From Baylisascaris procyonis (Eukaryota; Nematoda; Chromadorea; Rhabditida; Ascarididae): a DNA stretch of 64,000 bases. The notes under the pieces were generated by a model. The model was not told the origin of the DNA. It searched no databases and was given only the letters and a program-made list of their open reading frames with translations. The stretch lies in contig JAZARR010000237.1 of NCBI GenBank assembly GCA_037389465.1, positions 1,550,001-1,614,000 on the forward strand, read 5' to 3'. Positions 43,201 to 56,736 of this stretch are shown one piece after another (the stretch's first letter is position 1; each line of letters opens with the position of its first letter). A program made the translations under genes and the position numbers.

Positions 43201-44867
43201 GCCAGAACCTACGAGGGAGAGGGGAAGAAGGGGAGAGGAGGAAGAGAAAAACAGTGAGACCCCCTGATTGCTTCGAGGTTGTCAAAGTGGATTCAACAGA
43301 ACCATGACCATGAGTATTCGGAGACATTATGCCTCCCTAGAAACTATACCCATTAAAATCTACATTCATCTTGCCAAAATGGGTTATAAATAGTAGTTTT
43401 TCTTAGCACGATGTCATCTTATGGCTAATTTTTGGACATTTCAACATCGAATCCTCCCATCCTCCCCCCCCCCAATCTCTTGATGAAGATCCCTAAATGA
43501 ACGATTCGATCCAGATATCTCTCTTTAGGCCACTCGAATCTTAGAAATAGCAACGTGGTGAATAATTTGCTACCATCTATAACTGATGAATGGATCATGG
43601 ATAAGTCAATGTACTATAACAAACGAGAAGATAGTAAACAACAGCATTCAAAAATTAATTCTACAATAGTGCATAAATATTGTTATTAAACAAAAAGCGC
43701 TTCTCTATGCAAAGATAAAGAGTAAACGCATAAAAAAAAGCCGATTTAAAAGTTACAAAAATAAAATAAAATAAAAAAATAAACAAGAGTAACTAAGAAA
43801 GTTTTATTTTGCAACCAGAAAAATGCACTAACAAGATAACGAAAGATTTCTTTAAATCACCGTTATTCCCATTATATGAAATATAATGAAAAGAAGAAAA
43901 ACCCAATGGAATGAAACAGAGATTCACAATAAAGTGGGGATTTAAGGTGAAATGTGTCCAAGGGAATGGGCTAAACAACTGAATGACTGGGAAGAGGGAA
44001 GGGGAGGAGGAGGAGGACTGTCGGCAACCAAATAGAATTGGGGCATAATACATATGGAAGCAGCAGAATTGGGGCATACATATGGAAGCAGCCGATTAAA
44101 AAAATTCTGAACACTCAATGCCTGAGGGCATCACATACACGCATAACACGATAAATAAATCTCGTGTTAACGGAAATGTGATGACGTTGCAATCCCACCC
44201 CTTCGCCCCCCCCCAAGCCCCTCCTCTCCAGAAAAAATTTGGGTAAAGCAGCAACATTTAAGAGACTTCTATTCCGCGTATAAACTAGTGGAGCCCATGA
44301 TCGGCATTCGGTGCCTTCAAATCATTTAGTTTCCACCCACTCATCTATACTTCACTATGTCCTACTAGACAAGTAAATTAAAAGAAGAATACCTGTCATG
44401 ATGCAGCACTTGTGCTCGAAATGGTCGCTTTACGCAACTCATCCTCTTGCACCGCTTATATCAATATTTCTGCATCACTACCCAATCGTTTCACCTTATT
44501 CTCCTCCTATAATTACTTCTAACTCACCAAAACGTTCGGCATCGAAAGCACTCACAATCCTTCTCTCCCTTATCATTTCCTCTATAAAACCTCAATAAAT
44601 TATCAATGATAACAACGATCACTAGTCAAAAAATGATAATTCTATGACGGTCCTCCTCCTCCCTTCCCCCTCCTCTTATACCACAGAAAAGCAAACATTT
44701 ACTATGTATTGTCGAACCGTATACTTGAACTAGTTCGCATATGAATAAACCTTGCAGGCATTTGCTGAGCCTTGATAGCAAGCCAAACTTAAACATCGCC
44801 CAGAAATCCAGAAAAAATTAACGCTCCAGTTTTTTCGACTCTCAAAAGATGGAGTGAAAGAAGAGGA
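40248..44867. other. unique spacer between the two block copies
   Basis: No sequence here is recognised in either block. Two plus-strand frames have protein-like composition: 41323-41508 (MFKKVAKFNIETFLLLLAHL, then a basic FPERLKKIAKIRSKG stretch) and 41985-42230 (see the separate entry). The rest is AT-rich, with TA-rich runs at 41540-41635 and purine-rich runs near 43215 and 43995. Confidence 0.45.
41985..42230 (+). CDS. hypothetical 81-codon frame
   Basis: ATG to TAG. The product starts MELLNTTIMELMAYESIHLH, has a middle part FWKKISFLLGFEPESFRQNF and a charged tail ending DMSEVTEDDFLNPNV. Composition is balanced and not low complexity, unlike nearby frames. No domain is recognised, no splice sites were assigned, and the neighbouring sequence is AT-rich, so chance is a real possibility. 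Confidence 0.2.
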   Translation: MELLNTTIMELMAYESIHLHIEEAQFSFCKSTASLSEHKFWKKISFLLGFEPESFRQNFRKKNPSNDMSEVTEDDFLNPNV

Positions 44868-44902
44868 TATTGACGGTGGAGGCGGAGGCGATACCACATG
44901 TG
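44868..44902 (-). pseudogene. truncated copy of the PPPPPP exon at the duplication edge
   Basis: Only the start of the exon (HVVSPPPPPS in block 2) is present. Beyond 44868 the sequence is unrelated, so the donor and the second half of the exon (PAGVLMHTP onward) are missing. Upstream exons of the same gene are present in block 2, but it has no intact continuation to a kinase domain inside the window. Confidence 0.6.
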
Positions 44903-44984
44903 CTGACGACACCTGCAATCACATCAATGTCCCTCTGCTTGCAAACGCTGCGATGATGGGTTCACTTAAGAAAGCACATGTTAC

Positions 44985-45097
44985 CTTTGTGGGCTAGGGC
45001 TGCTACTATATCAGCTCTACTGTTGGTTCCATCCCTCTTCCCTAAAGCCAAATTCCATTTTGATAGCGGCGAAGTTTGGAGCCCTGAATACCCAACA
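44985..45097 (-). CDS. copy 2 of upstream exon LQTSPLSKWNLAL
   Basis: Same splice signals and open frame as 28490-28602, with two amino-acid differences (LGK for LEK, TNS for TSS). If block 2 is transcribed, this exon would splice into the truncated exon at 44868-44902. Confidence 0.4.
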
Positions 45098-45988
45098 CTA
45101 AATAAGATCACTGCACGATACAGATGTTTCTCCGCAACGGACACTTTATTGCACAACGTAGATTGCTGTGCCTTAAAACATTTGATTCAGCGCTGCAAGC
45201 TAATTTTAGCCGGATTATTAACTCTGTGATCGTATACCTCCATCGCTGCTTACTGTGAAGGTTTGTAAGTAACCGCTGATACCTAACAGCACGTTACAAA
45301 TAGAGCGTTGGTACCCAACAACTATCTGTTCCTTATTCAGATATCCACAAGTATGCCACCTTTGCAATGATACTTCCTATTGATTACTTACTCAAATTTA
45401 AAGGGGTGTCCCCCACCTGATCACACATTGATATTCGCTGATAACATCCAACTACTGTAAGCAGTCAACAGTGACAGCGAAGCAGAATTTAATGAATTAA
45501 AGAAAACTACGAAACAACTGAACGCATTAAAAATCGCAGTATGAAGCCATCTGAAGTAAATTCGTCAAATCTGTCATAAACATAACATAGATCTATTTAA
45601 AGAGTTCAAAGAACCAACCCGCATCAACATTACACTACAGAAGCAAACCAAATAAATATGCAGTAAACAACAGAACCTAAGGATGATATTCGATAAGACA
45701 TCATTTCATGTGCACTTCATGCCCATATTCAGGGATTGCTCACCTACTAGTATAATATGGGGCCAAATCCGTCCCGTACTTACACCTCTAAGTACTCTCC
45801 AGAATAGAATTATTTTACGAAATAATAGTAATTGTTTTACAAAACGATATCACCGTCGAAAAAATAACCATCGTTTGAATGATGCAAGAAAGCAAAATTT
45901 CGGGCCCATAGAAATAGAAAAAACATCATGCGGGGAATTCCAACAACCTAAGGGATAACTAGCGCACAAAGTTAACGAAAGAAATTAC

Positions 45989-46097
45989 CTGCGACGAATT
46001 GGGTTAATATCTATACGTACAGATCGCCGCAATGCGTTTTTAAGAGGCGACTTTATAAGGCTCCATAAAGGTGAATCAATGTTTCGTACGAGTAATT
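45989..46097 (-). CDS. copy 2 of upstream exon RRSVRIDINPIRRR
   Basis: Duplicate of 29496-29604 with no difference noticed. The gene assignment and its uncertainties are the same. Confidence 0.35.
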
Positions 46098-46156
46098 CTG
46101 GTTAGGCTTAACAAGCAAATTTTATTATAAATTTCGCCAGAGATAACTGAGCATAC

Positions 46157-46241
46157 CTTCGCAAGCTCGCTGATGTTCTCAATCTCACACTCGTCGATTC
46201 CAATCATCGAATGCGTCGATTTAAGCATCTTATGTAGACTT
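46157..46241 (-). CDS. copy 2 of upstream exon SLHKMLKSTHSMIGIDECEI
   Basis: Duplicate of 29664-29748, unchanged, with the same GTTGCAG acceptor and AAG|GTATGC donor. Confidence 0.4.
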
Positions 46242-46860
46242 CTGCAACAGAATCTGAGAATGACATTACAGTTGCTGCTCGTATAGAAACCTATAGAATC
46301 ATTTCATCTATCTGTCAGTTTAATCCAACAATGGCTTCTTCTAGTTTATTTTTTCGGGAGCTTTTCAGCACCTGAAAGCATATAAGCAATCTTCAACAAG
46401 GTAATGCAAAAAATCCGACGCCACTTAAGCCATCGACTGTTAACCGATCATAAACACGTACACGGTTACATACGAAGTAAAAAATAAGAGCGCTTCAAAG
46501 GAAGCGTTAGCTGCCATTATTGTCAATATTGGGACGGCTGTGTACAACCGATATTACATCAGTTCCTTCAAAGTATCAGTCAAAAAAAGCCGAAAGTTGC
46601 TTTAGAGGATCCTTGATTTTTTGGTTGGGAACGTATCCAGAAAAGATAATGCTGGCTTGGACTCAAAGAAAGTTTTTCATGAAATATACGCCACGCCGGC
46701 CTTCTTAGTAAAAAGCAAAAGAAACCGAAGTGGGTATCCGACAAATGCGTCCCCGATTCGTTGAGCATCATTCATGGAACAGTCCCAGAGCCCGCCCTCC
46801 CCTCTTTTTTTTCACAGGATTTTAAGCGAAAGCGATTTCTGGTCAACATCGTTTGTAACA

Positions 46861-46992
46861 TTTGCCCTTCATTTTCGCTCTTATTAAACGCATAAATGTG
46901 CACCCAACTATTTGCACTACCGTTGAAATTACGTGTCAACTATTAGAGGTGAGGCGTTGATGACAGCGCTTACTGGTTAACGCTACGACGAG
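46861..46992 (+). repeat. diverged partial copy of repeat R (block copy 2)
   Basis: Equivalent of 30368-30499 but with about five substitutions in 50 bases. It reads CACCCAACTATTTGCAC where copy 1 reads CACCTAGCTATTTGCAC. The copy 2 form agrees with the full repeat R (GTACCCAACTATTTGCAC at about 31672). Confidence 0.65.
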
Positions 46993-47384
46993 CACGGAAT
47001 ACAACAAATAAAGCTATCACGCACAATAATTTGGGTAAGAAAAAAAGAGAAAAGCCGTAGAATAAACTAATCCCAAGATCACAAGAAGCGGAATTGGAAA
47101 AAAACTGAGTGGTCATATTGCGAGTTGTTTTTAAAGCCTCGTAAGAAACAACTGATGAATTATATTAAAAGAGAAAGAAACGGAGCCAGCAGTGGAAAAA
47201 AAACTTTTTTCTTCGATGAAATAACGCTTGTGGCTGGCTGAAGTCACACCTCTCTTCATAAATCCGAAAGAAATTTCTTCAAATTTGAGATGCAATTCAG
47301 ATCGCTCAAATGAACTGAAGGAATAACATCCCACTATATTCAGTAATCGTAGGACCCGATCTCCTCATTTAAATGCTTGCAAAT

Positions 47385-49467
47385 AACAATGCAGAAATAA
47401 CGAACTTAGAAAGAAATGCGCTGAAACATTCCCATGAAAACTTGTACGGCTGATGCGTGATGATAAATTTACAACAAAATGAAGCCGACGTAACTATCGC
47501 TGGTCGTGTTAAACGATATGAAAGACACGACCCATCGCGAAAGAAACAGATATCGCACTACCATTTGAAAGCAGCAATGGCACTTTCAACGCTCGCCTCA
47601 ACCGCGCGCTGATGTTTTGAATGCAGTGAGGAGGACACAGTAATGCCTCGCGAATCTTTTGCTTTTTGATCAATCAATGGCTCTTTCATGACTTTAACCT
47701 AGAGCGATTTGACAGTATATTCGACCGATGAGGCGGAGTGCGAAATATGGCAGAAGCGAGGAATCGTGTAGGTTATCTGCACTATGCTCTACGCGTTGCG
47801 AAGGTCGAAAGCATAGAGCTGGATAGAGACTGGCAGTAGAACAGTAAGAAAAATGAAGAGAATAATGGTGATGAAGGCAGTTAGAAGGGAAAACACGCAT
47901 AAGCGAGATGCGAAAGAAATAGACAACCGCACTATCATTTCGAAAGCAGCAACGGCACTTTCGACGATCGCCTCAATCGCACGCTGTTTTGAATGCAAGT
48001 GAGGACACAATAATGCCTCGCGAATCTTTTGCTTTCTGATCAATCAATGCTCTTTCATGACTTTAAAGGAAAGCAATTTGCCACAGCACACTCGAGTGAT
48101 AAGGTGGGTCAACACCGTTAACTAAAGTTTGTCCCTCATTCTGGCTCTTACTAAGCGCATAAATGAGTACCCAACTATTTGCACGACCATTGAAATTACA
48201 CGCCAACCGTTGGAGGTGAGGTGTCGACGACAGCGCTTACTCGTTAATGCCCTACGACTTCCGCAAAACCATAACAAGTGTGATTGTTGCGCCAAACTTC
48301 GGTTAGCCAGGAACAATGCAGCAACCCGCAAAACGAGCACCACTGGCCATCAGCCGAGTTACATTCCTTCGCGATGCTGTACCCCAACCAACCAACCAAC
48401 CAACCAATCTCAGTCCACCAACAGGCTCTATTTGTTTGTAACACCTCTCGCCAACTCTCCGCCCTCCTTCCACAAAACATTTACGAACCTCCTCGATATG
48501 CTTTTCTATCTGCTGCTCGCGCCGATATACATTCTCTGCCAAAAGCACGCTAAATCATCCCTCTTATACCGGCCCATAAAATCATTCTGCATGTAGCATT
48601 CATGCCTAACGCTTTACAAGGTAAATAAACACAAACATTTTACCTGCACCCTTTAGTGCTTGAGAAGATTTTAGCTATGCTGCAGTTACTCGTGCTTGTC
48701 GATAACATTTCAGTGGAAATATTGTTTATTAGTGAAATGTGAGTTCAAAAAAAAATCGAGAAAATACATCAATCTATGGAGACGCAAATTAAATCACAAA
48801 ACGGAGATGAATCGCAATATATATCGAGCATCGTCCGACTGCTGACGTCGCTCTTTGATAAACTCACATCCCCAAACATCAATTTCGAAAAGTGATTTCT
48901 TCGTTTGGGGCTGCAAGTAATACGTGGTTTAGTTATGTAAGTAGAAATGCATGCAAGCAGGCACAAGTTTATGAAAAACACAAGAACTGGCAGCAATTTC
49001 AACGGGAGATAGCTTGACAGAAAAGCATGAGAGGATAGAGAGATGACGGAATAGAGGATGGGGAAGAGTGGAGGGGAATGGACTGCAAATGAATGGAAAG
49101 AAATAATACTTTAGAATACGGCAACAACTCACAAACTAAACATCAAAGAAAAAACTTGCATACCTCAGATGAGAAAATTAAATCGAACTGGTTTAATGCC
49201 GAACAAATATTCATCAAAATTTGCATCCCCATCACTTTTTCCAACAATCATAAATGGGAGTTCCCCCTAACTCTTTCCCACTCTCCGCTTGGACAGTCCA
49301 AAGCCTTCCCATAAGACTGTTCGGAATTAAACCTCCAATCGATAATGAGAAAAAACAATTAACCAGTCTTTTTATGAATGATGCACCTCATAACAAAAAG
49401 TGGGGCACTATTGAGCGCGTCAATGCGTTTTAATGCGAAAATTCTAAGGCCTTCGAAAATGATATAG
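47385..49467 (-). repeat. repeat R with flank, copy in block 2
   Basis: Practically identical to 30891-32973 except at its left end. There, copy 2 reads AACAATGCAGAAATAACGAACTT, which matches the inverted plus-strand copy at 13195-13219 exactly, while copy 1 has two changes. Confidence 0.85.
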
Positions 49468-49500
49468 GTGCACATCAACGCGCTTGCCCCTCTTTATCAA

Positions 49501-49649
49501 GGGCGAACGCGCTGCATCGTTGCGTTGAAGAGGGGTGGGGTCCACCGCAATGACAACGGCATTGGGTGCTCGTTGCAGAGTACCCAATGCCCCTGCCATT
49601 GAGGCGGACCCCACCGCCTCTTCAACGCAACACTGCAACGCGTTTGCCC
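49501..49649. repeat. 149-nt hairpin (block copy 2)
   Basis: Identical to 33007-33155, with both arms and the GTTGCA loop preserved. Confidence 0.85.
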
Positions 49650-52600
49650 TAATCGTTGCATACTGCTCACGATTAATGGTGTAAAGAATAGAGCGCTTGA
49701 AAGCGCGGCAGTCCCTTATTCAGGCAATTGGACCGCCTAAGTAGACACCCCTTTTGCTTAAAAGCGTTGCGTTCGCAGTGACTATTACAGCGCTGCGCAT
49801 ACGAAAATGATTTCGGGGACCGTCTAATCATTGAAAACTGTTCAGCTGAAGATAGCCGCTATTCGCAGCATTTTGTACGAAGCCGTTTTACTGCCTTAAT
49901 AGCACCTGCGACCCCTTTCAACTCATCCATCAAATCGATAAGTTGGTGTTATCCCCTACATTGCAGTGAAGGGGACTACGCAGTAGTCTGTCCCTGTAAG
50001 ACTGCGACCAACCTTCAGCACTGCAAAAACCTGGTTCCCAAGAAGGATCAAGCAAATTTTCTAACTAGGCACAACCTGATCTCAACCCAATTTGGAAGCT
50101 GTGGATGCATAGCAGGGCATGATTCGCAAGGAAAGTGCAAAGAATGTAAACGATGTGATGGAACGGTCCAAGAAGTATAAAGCAGCGGAGCATAGCAGAA
50201 TTGGAGTATTCGAATCACGTTTTTGTCGAAGTGTCATGCTGGTAAAAGCAAATCAACAGGTTAGCCAACAGACTACTGATTTCGCTAGTTGAAAAGTTCA
50301 TGGAAGCCATAACCAGAGATCGGAAAAAAGGCCAATAGTGCTCTTAAGCAATGAACGTGGGAAGTGAATGCGCTTTCTACTGCGCTTTACTTCAGCTCAA
50401 GAGGAACACTGTAAATTGAAAAGCGACCATCTAAGCAACGTGTAAGCAACTGTTTAAATTAAATGGGTGCCACTCCAACTCCCGGACCACCTATGATAAC
50501 CTATGCCGAACCTGTGAAAACCTATGCCGAACCTGATCGCCAGCACGGAAATCTTTCGAAATTTTCCATGAAAAAGCAGATAAAGCACGATGCTGCGATG
50601 GGTCATGCAGTGTTTTCGAACCCCTATCAATAATTCTTCCATTCCCCGCAAGTGTGAAAAAATGCTCTAAAAAAGGACGCTTTACACTATACGTAGTGTA
50701 AAAGGACGCTTTAAAGCAATACAAATATAGGAAAAAAGTAAGTGGTAATGTTTTATAGCATGAAAAATTCGATGCAATAAACAAATTATGCAAATGTAGA
50801 AAATAAGCATAGCATAAGTTTGCCTTTAACGCAAATCATTTCACATGTAATCATGTGGGATTTGCGTGGTACAGAGGTTGACAACAAAAATCGAAACATT
50901 TCCGATTACGGCCATACGAGTTTTAGTTGATATTCAATTCGCATAGAACTGTGCCATCCGCCCAATCTCATATTTTATAGTTTCTTCCTTTTGGAACACA
51001 CAACTGGCAAGCTCTTCAAAACGAAATTCCGGCAAAGCTGCTTCCCACAGAAGTATTTACCTTTGCTGAACAATGTTTCTTAATCCGAAAGCAGTGTCTA
51101 CGTACAACTCGAATATTTCGCTACTATAAAATCAAAACCGCCAGCTGATGCTGATGGTATTGCAGCTTTGGGTATGAAATAGGAAATAGGTAATTCAGTT
51201 TTGTGATATCATTATCAAACAAGTAGTGAAATAATTTCGCTCCCAACCTTAAAGTGCGAACATCAAATCTCAACAATAAGAAATCCACAAATCACCAAGA
51301 TACCCTACCTTATCCATTCGATCCTTCTGCGCACCACATCGTAGCCGTCACTTGCTTGTGGCATTCCTGTTAATTTCTTTTCCTGCAAATCATTACATCG
51401 CATACAGCCGAACGACAGAGCATATCCACACAGACTAACAAACCGTTTCTTAGATAAGAATATGCCACATAGCACACAAACCAATCGTTCTCGTTCATCC
51501 ACATATCACTGATATATTGATGACTCTCCTCTTCTACCATTCCAGAATTCATAAAACGCATTGTTTTACCTCCCCCCCCCCCACCCAGACCTTCTGCTTA
51601 AACCGATTTCCACCCATTATGCACATCATATTTGACGATGCGCTATCGAATACCTACAGAAAAGAATAGATAGTTAAATGTGACATAAGCGTAGAATACT
51701 TGTACCCTTTGGACGAATCATTATTACATGCTTCAGAATGACTTCAGCACAGAAAGACGCTCGTATCTCTCTCATTATCCCCTATACTATTAGTACCTTC
51801 ACAGGTGAACTCCACCTCTTTAACTATATCCTTATCCTCGTTAATCTCAGAAACTCTTTGCATGCATCAGATTCTACGAACATTTATTTGTTGCAGGAAT
51901 AACTTTAGCGATTACTGTTTAAAAAGTGTCGCCTATTTGAATTAAACAGCACCCATGTAGATAAACTCTTCCTTATTGAAAGAACACCCTTCTTAAAGGA
52001 GTAAGTTCACAAGTAAATATTGTACATTCAATCAACTCTATATCAGCCACATATTCCCAGACCATGGTAAAGCACATCAATAAGTTGCATAACCAACAAG
52101 CTGTGAATATACTCATCAAAATGCTTGCTCAAGGCAAACACATTACTTTATAAAATCGACCACTTCACCTCATTGATCATTTGAAGCATCCTATTAACTG
52201 TAAAAATAAGCCCTCAGTTGGTCACCTCTTCGTATATAACCTTCAACCTCACTTTTCTAGACTTTCATTTCACCCACTGTATACTACAGCAAGTTGGTTT
52301 CCTTCGTTTCAATCTTGTTCTGTCATAATGTCTAACATGCATAAAGGCAGATGTTTTAGGTAAAAATGACCTTTCCTCATTCCATCCAAGTTTTCTAGGA
52401 CAGCCTGCGAGTTCGGTTAACGACCACGGGATCAAGTTTGACAGTAACCAAGATCAAGTGAGGTCTCTGAAAAATCCACAACCACCAAAAGACACCCTTG
52501 CGATCCTTTCGTAAGCAATAGCAGTTTTACGCGTTGCCACAGAAATCGATTAGGAAAACCTCGTAATAAAGGTCTCTGTAGTGGCGTCATAAATCAAAAA

Positions 52601-55525
52601 AAAAAGAAGAAAACCTACCAAGAAATCGAGCTGCATCTCAACCATTATCTTCTTTTGGTTTCGGAACCAACGTTGGTTACAAACCAACAGTTGCACGCCA
52701 CATCAAACCCATTCGTCAACCGGAAGCAATATGCCTGTAAATGCATAACACGGATTAAATAAAATAATGCTAGAAGTATAGTGATAGGAGAATGAAAAAA
52801 GTGACTATTTTGTGGATGTAACTGAAAATAACACATCACTAAAAATCGGATCTACCATACAATATGGTCCTATCCATTGATGACTATCGAATACCATTTT
52901 TCAATAATTAATCTGAAGGTAATCACTTCAATTTATGCTAAATCAAGCATCTCACTTTTTATGGGAACTATGAGAATTAATGATATAATTTGCACAAAAA
53001 TTCTCCTATCTTAGTGGAAATTTCGCGGAGTTAGTAAACAAACAGATATGAAATTCAACAGGTATGTTATAAGGCAAAATCTTAACATAACTCTTGCTTA
53101 AAATTAAAGGAATGTATATTACGCATCAATGGAGCTACTTTCCATTAAAACAAATCATTTGACTCCTTTTCTGCTCCAACTCCCACCTGAGCAGAAACCT
53201 GCCAAAGAGGACTAACTAATGGCATTCTAAGGAAAAAATTGCCTAGGCACAACATATGACTGAGGCGATTTGCGTACACACATTGAAATAAGTCATGGGC
53301 ATGTCTTCGCGCAAGCAGAGAGAAAGGGAAATTGAGCATGCATCAGACAGCGAGAGTAGCAATCGTACAGCCAATTACAATGGGAGCTGCTAGACCCTCA
53401 CACCAATGACTTGGTGAGAAGTGTGCTTTGATTACCGACCGCTTTAGTGAATATTTTCTCTGCAAAGGAAACTGATACAATCAACGACTATTCCTAGACA
53501 TGAAAAAGTTAAAAAAGCTTAGACAATTAATATGGCCTTCTAATCGATTCACAGTTTTAGGCGCAGATTTACATATGCAAATTTGGAGTTCTCATTTACG
53601 ATATACAGCTGCGGCTGTCAACATTTCACAACTTTTCGGCTAAACAACGGCTGGCACGTAAGCTGGCCGAGTAGTAAAACTCAAAATTGGAACTCTTCAT
53701 GCAAGGCTACCTTCCTCCCCCCCCCCCCTTCCACAATCGTTTTAATATACATATATGAAAGTTGGTAGATTGAAGCCAAATATAGTAAAAAAAAAAAACG
53801 CGACAATTTATAAACAAGCATTGGCAAACCTAATATACCGTAAAAAGAAATATTATAACAACACGATTCTATTCGTACTGAGACAGGTAAATGATACTGA
53901 ATGACAATATCATTTACCTGTTGATATAAAGTTAGCAAACTGAAACTTTCTAAGCATTATTCACCAATTAAACGGAAACCCAAATATCGATCATTCAGGT
54001 AATTCAGGAAGCAAGCAACGACCGTTCATTGCATGGAATGTTTTAGCTTCAAAGCTTGAAGCATCAATTCTTGCAATCAAGATGCAGCAAGATTTTTCTG
54101 GATGGAGAATGCCATCACTGCTCATCTTCAGTCTATTTCAATGAATTGGGGATAGACGAAGGGGGTATGTCGAGCATTAAACAACAACACGCTGACCATT
54201 AAGATAGACCGCTGCAGAAAATAGCATATAAGAAAGAAATTCGGTCAATAACGTAGTGACCAAAGACGAGTGACCACCCGGACGGAATACGACCAAAACT
54301 AGCCGCAAATCATGAATGCAAGCGAAGAAAAAACTGTGGAGAAGTCGCGCGCATACCGTATGCTCACGCACTCTGTCCCTCTCGCAAACACATCAATGTT
54401 CCATGACGAGCACGCATTGGGTGCGCACACGGTGTGCACGTACGCAGTGTGATCGACTGCCGTCGCAATGACGCTGCTTATTTGCCACTAACAATGACGG
54501 CTCCGGTTGGGTTTGTTGGTTTGCCCACAGGCATGTGGATTAGTGCGTGCTCTTACTCCACCAACCACTACAGTTAGTTCTGTAAATAGCGATCACACCG
54601 ATATCACCTTCATTCAGAATCCATTTCCCCACACTGAAACGCTTCGCACTTCAAAAATCCACGTTGCTGCCACCCGCACTCACTACACTATGCAACAGTA
54701 CACATAACACTATGCAATAGTATACAAACGACAATCGCAAAGTCTAGGTTCATCTTTGTTGTAGAATATCGGAACAAAACACTGTCACGGCAAATTCGAT
54801 CAACAGAAATGATTACCACTAAGTTAAATCACCTCAGCCATAAGCTGTCAATCACTTCGATGCGGCACTGCAAGGAGGGATCGCATTCGCAAATGGGAAA
54901 GTGGTAAGTAACTAGTTTAACTGGAGGAAAGTGCCTTCAAACAAAGTTGGAGATTGTGTTTGATGGTGATAATACACAGTGATTAAATTAAAACCTTATT
55001 CGAATATATCACAATAGCACATCGAATAAATTTCAATAACAAGCGTCATATAACAGTGCCCTTTTCTCATTGCTCAATTGACCACCTCTATGAGACATAA
55101 ATATATGTTAAAATCAAAATTGACCAAAATATCTTTCTAGAAGACCGTTTCTTCCTTGCTAACTATTCACTCACTCTCTGAGCGATCAACAATTCCTATG
55201 GCCTCTCTTTTAAGAAAGCTTGGTAGTGTAGAAAGGAAAAGACGGGATGGAAGAATATGGGCATCCCGTCGGCGCCGAAATATGATATATATAATACACA
55301 AAGTTGTCTTATATGGATTTCTAAAGGATTCCTTCACTACATATTCGTGATTTGTTTATCACAATTTCATCCATCTTGAGTGCGCTGGATACCACGCAGA
55401 TTGTGCGGTATACGATAAAATAGCTAGGAGACCACCCCCCCCCCCCACTTGGGTTAATTTCAAGAAGCTCATCAAATGGATTCTGATAGATTTTGTGATC
55501 ATAAAGTCTTATATTGCAGAAATAC
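49650..55525. other. block 2 sequence without recognised genes
   Basis: Duplicate of about 33156-39036. The small hairpins recur at 50830-50866 and 53883-53921. C-run lengths differ from block 1: longer near 53717, shorter near 55435. No gene is supported. Confidence 0.4.
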
Positions 55526-55959
55526 CCGGCTACCTTCAGAATCCTTGGTTGCAACAGGACTTGTTTCTTATTGCCTCAGGTGTTCCATCGAAGCTACAGA
55601 CTACCTTAGTGCTACCTATCACCTGGTGGAGGCGATATGTTGCATGCACCACACCATCAATTCAGCCCTCGCGTCCCATGTCTACATTCGCTGCTTGGCA
55701 TTAAGCTTCTAAGAAGGAAAGAGTTGTACTCCTTGTCACCCCCTGGACCGGTTTCATTTTTGCACAAGTCAAATGATCCCGACGGGAGAATTTTTCTCGA
55801 ACAAATAGCCTGTAATAGGAATGATGCGCGGTCCACTGCCAACTATTTCGTACATCTCTTCTTCAATAATACGAGCACAATAATCAACCCTAATGAATTC
55901 TGGCTGTCGAGTCAACGGTATGCACAATTTCTCGAAGATCTAAGAGTGTGCACATAATG
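55526..55959 (+). other. coding-like stretch, unassigned (block copy 2)
   Basis: Same sequence as 39037-39470, including the acceptor-like TATATTGCAG and the frame with HKSNDPDGRIFLEQIACNRN. No difference that alters a frame was noticed. Confidence 0.3.
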
Positions 55960-56307
55960 CATTCACATTTTCATTCATTAATGCAAAGATCTACGTCCTT
56001 ACTCATTCCAATATCTTCACCTAATTATTAACCAAGGGTGCAGCCATGAAAAGTTTTAAGTGGGGGTAGGGGATAGCGGGAGACGGAGAAGGGGTGAAGA
56101 GAAGGGTAAGTCCCTATTATTCCCTTCAACTCTTCGTGCCATCGCCTCCCTAAATACTCTTCAAAAACCCAAAGAATAGGACAGAGGGTAGTTGCCCTCT
56201 GCCTTATCCCTCCTTTTACTGTGGCCTCACTTTATAAGAAGCCAGAATATGACCGACGTCAAAGCATCACAGCGTTAAACGTTAACAATCCCAACCCCAG
56301 ACAACTG

Positions 56308-56309
56308 AA

Positions 56310-56345
<36 letters not shown>

Positions 56346-56347
56346 AA
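56308..56347 (+). repeat. (AAAT)n microsatellite (block copy 2)
   Basis: Counterpart of 39819-39858. Confidence 0.85.
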
Positions 56348-56736
56348 AAACGGCGTTGAATTAAACTTAAACCTGGCTACAAGGAGGCTGGAGGAGGAAT
56401 TGATGCAAACGAACATACTTATACGGATTCTCGTTAGGTTATTGAAATATTCACGTAACTCTAATTGTAAAGAAAAAGGGTCATGAATAACACACATTTT
56501 AATAACGATTTCTGGGAGGCAAGAATTTCTCTGAAAGCAAAAAAAGAGACAGCTTATACATCGAAAAATATATAGTGAGGAAATGAGAACAATGAGAAAG
56601 ATTACCTCGTTAATACCATTGAGTGAGTAGTAGAGAGAATCCACCCTCCAAAGACCACAGCCACGGCGGAGTTTTATCGGCCGTTTCGTCCTCATCAGTC
56701 ATCTTCTGAAGCCACCTGCAGAACAATTTGCTTGAG

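Larger units (their letters stand above)
44868..56736 (+). repeat. segmental duplication, copy 2 (11.87 kb)
   Basis: Direct copy of 28370-40247. The left junction is at TATTG followed by [G/A]CGGTGGAGGCGG, and the right junction follows CTTGAG at 56736. It carries the same repeat R, hairpins, (AAAT)n array and exon sequences. Differences from copy 1 are concentrated in the first kilobase and in about 46895-47440, the equivalent of 30400-30945. Confidence 0.95.
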
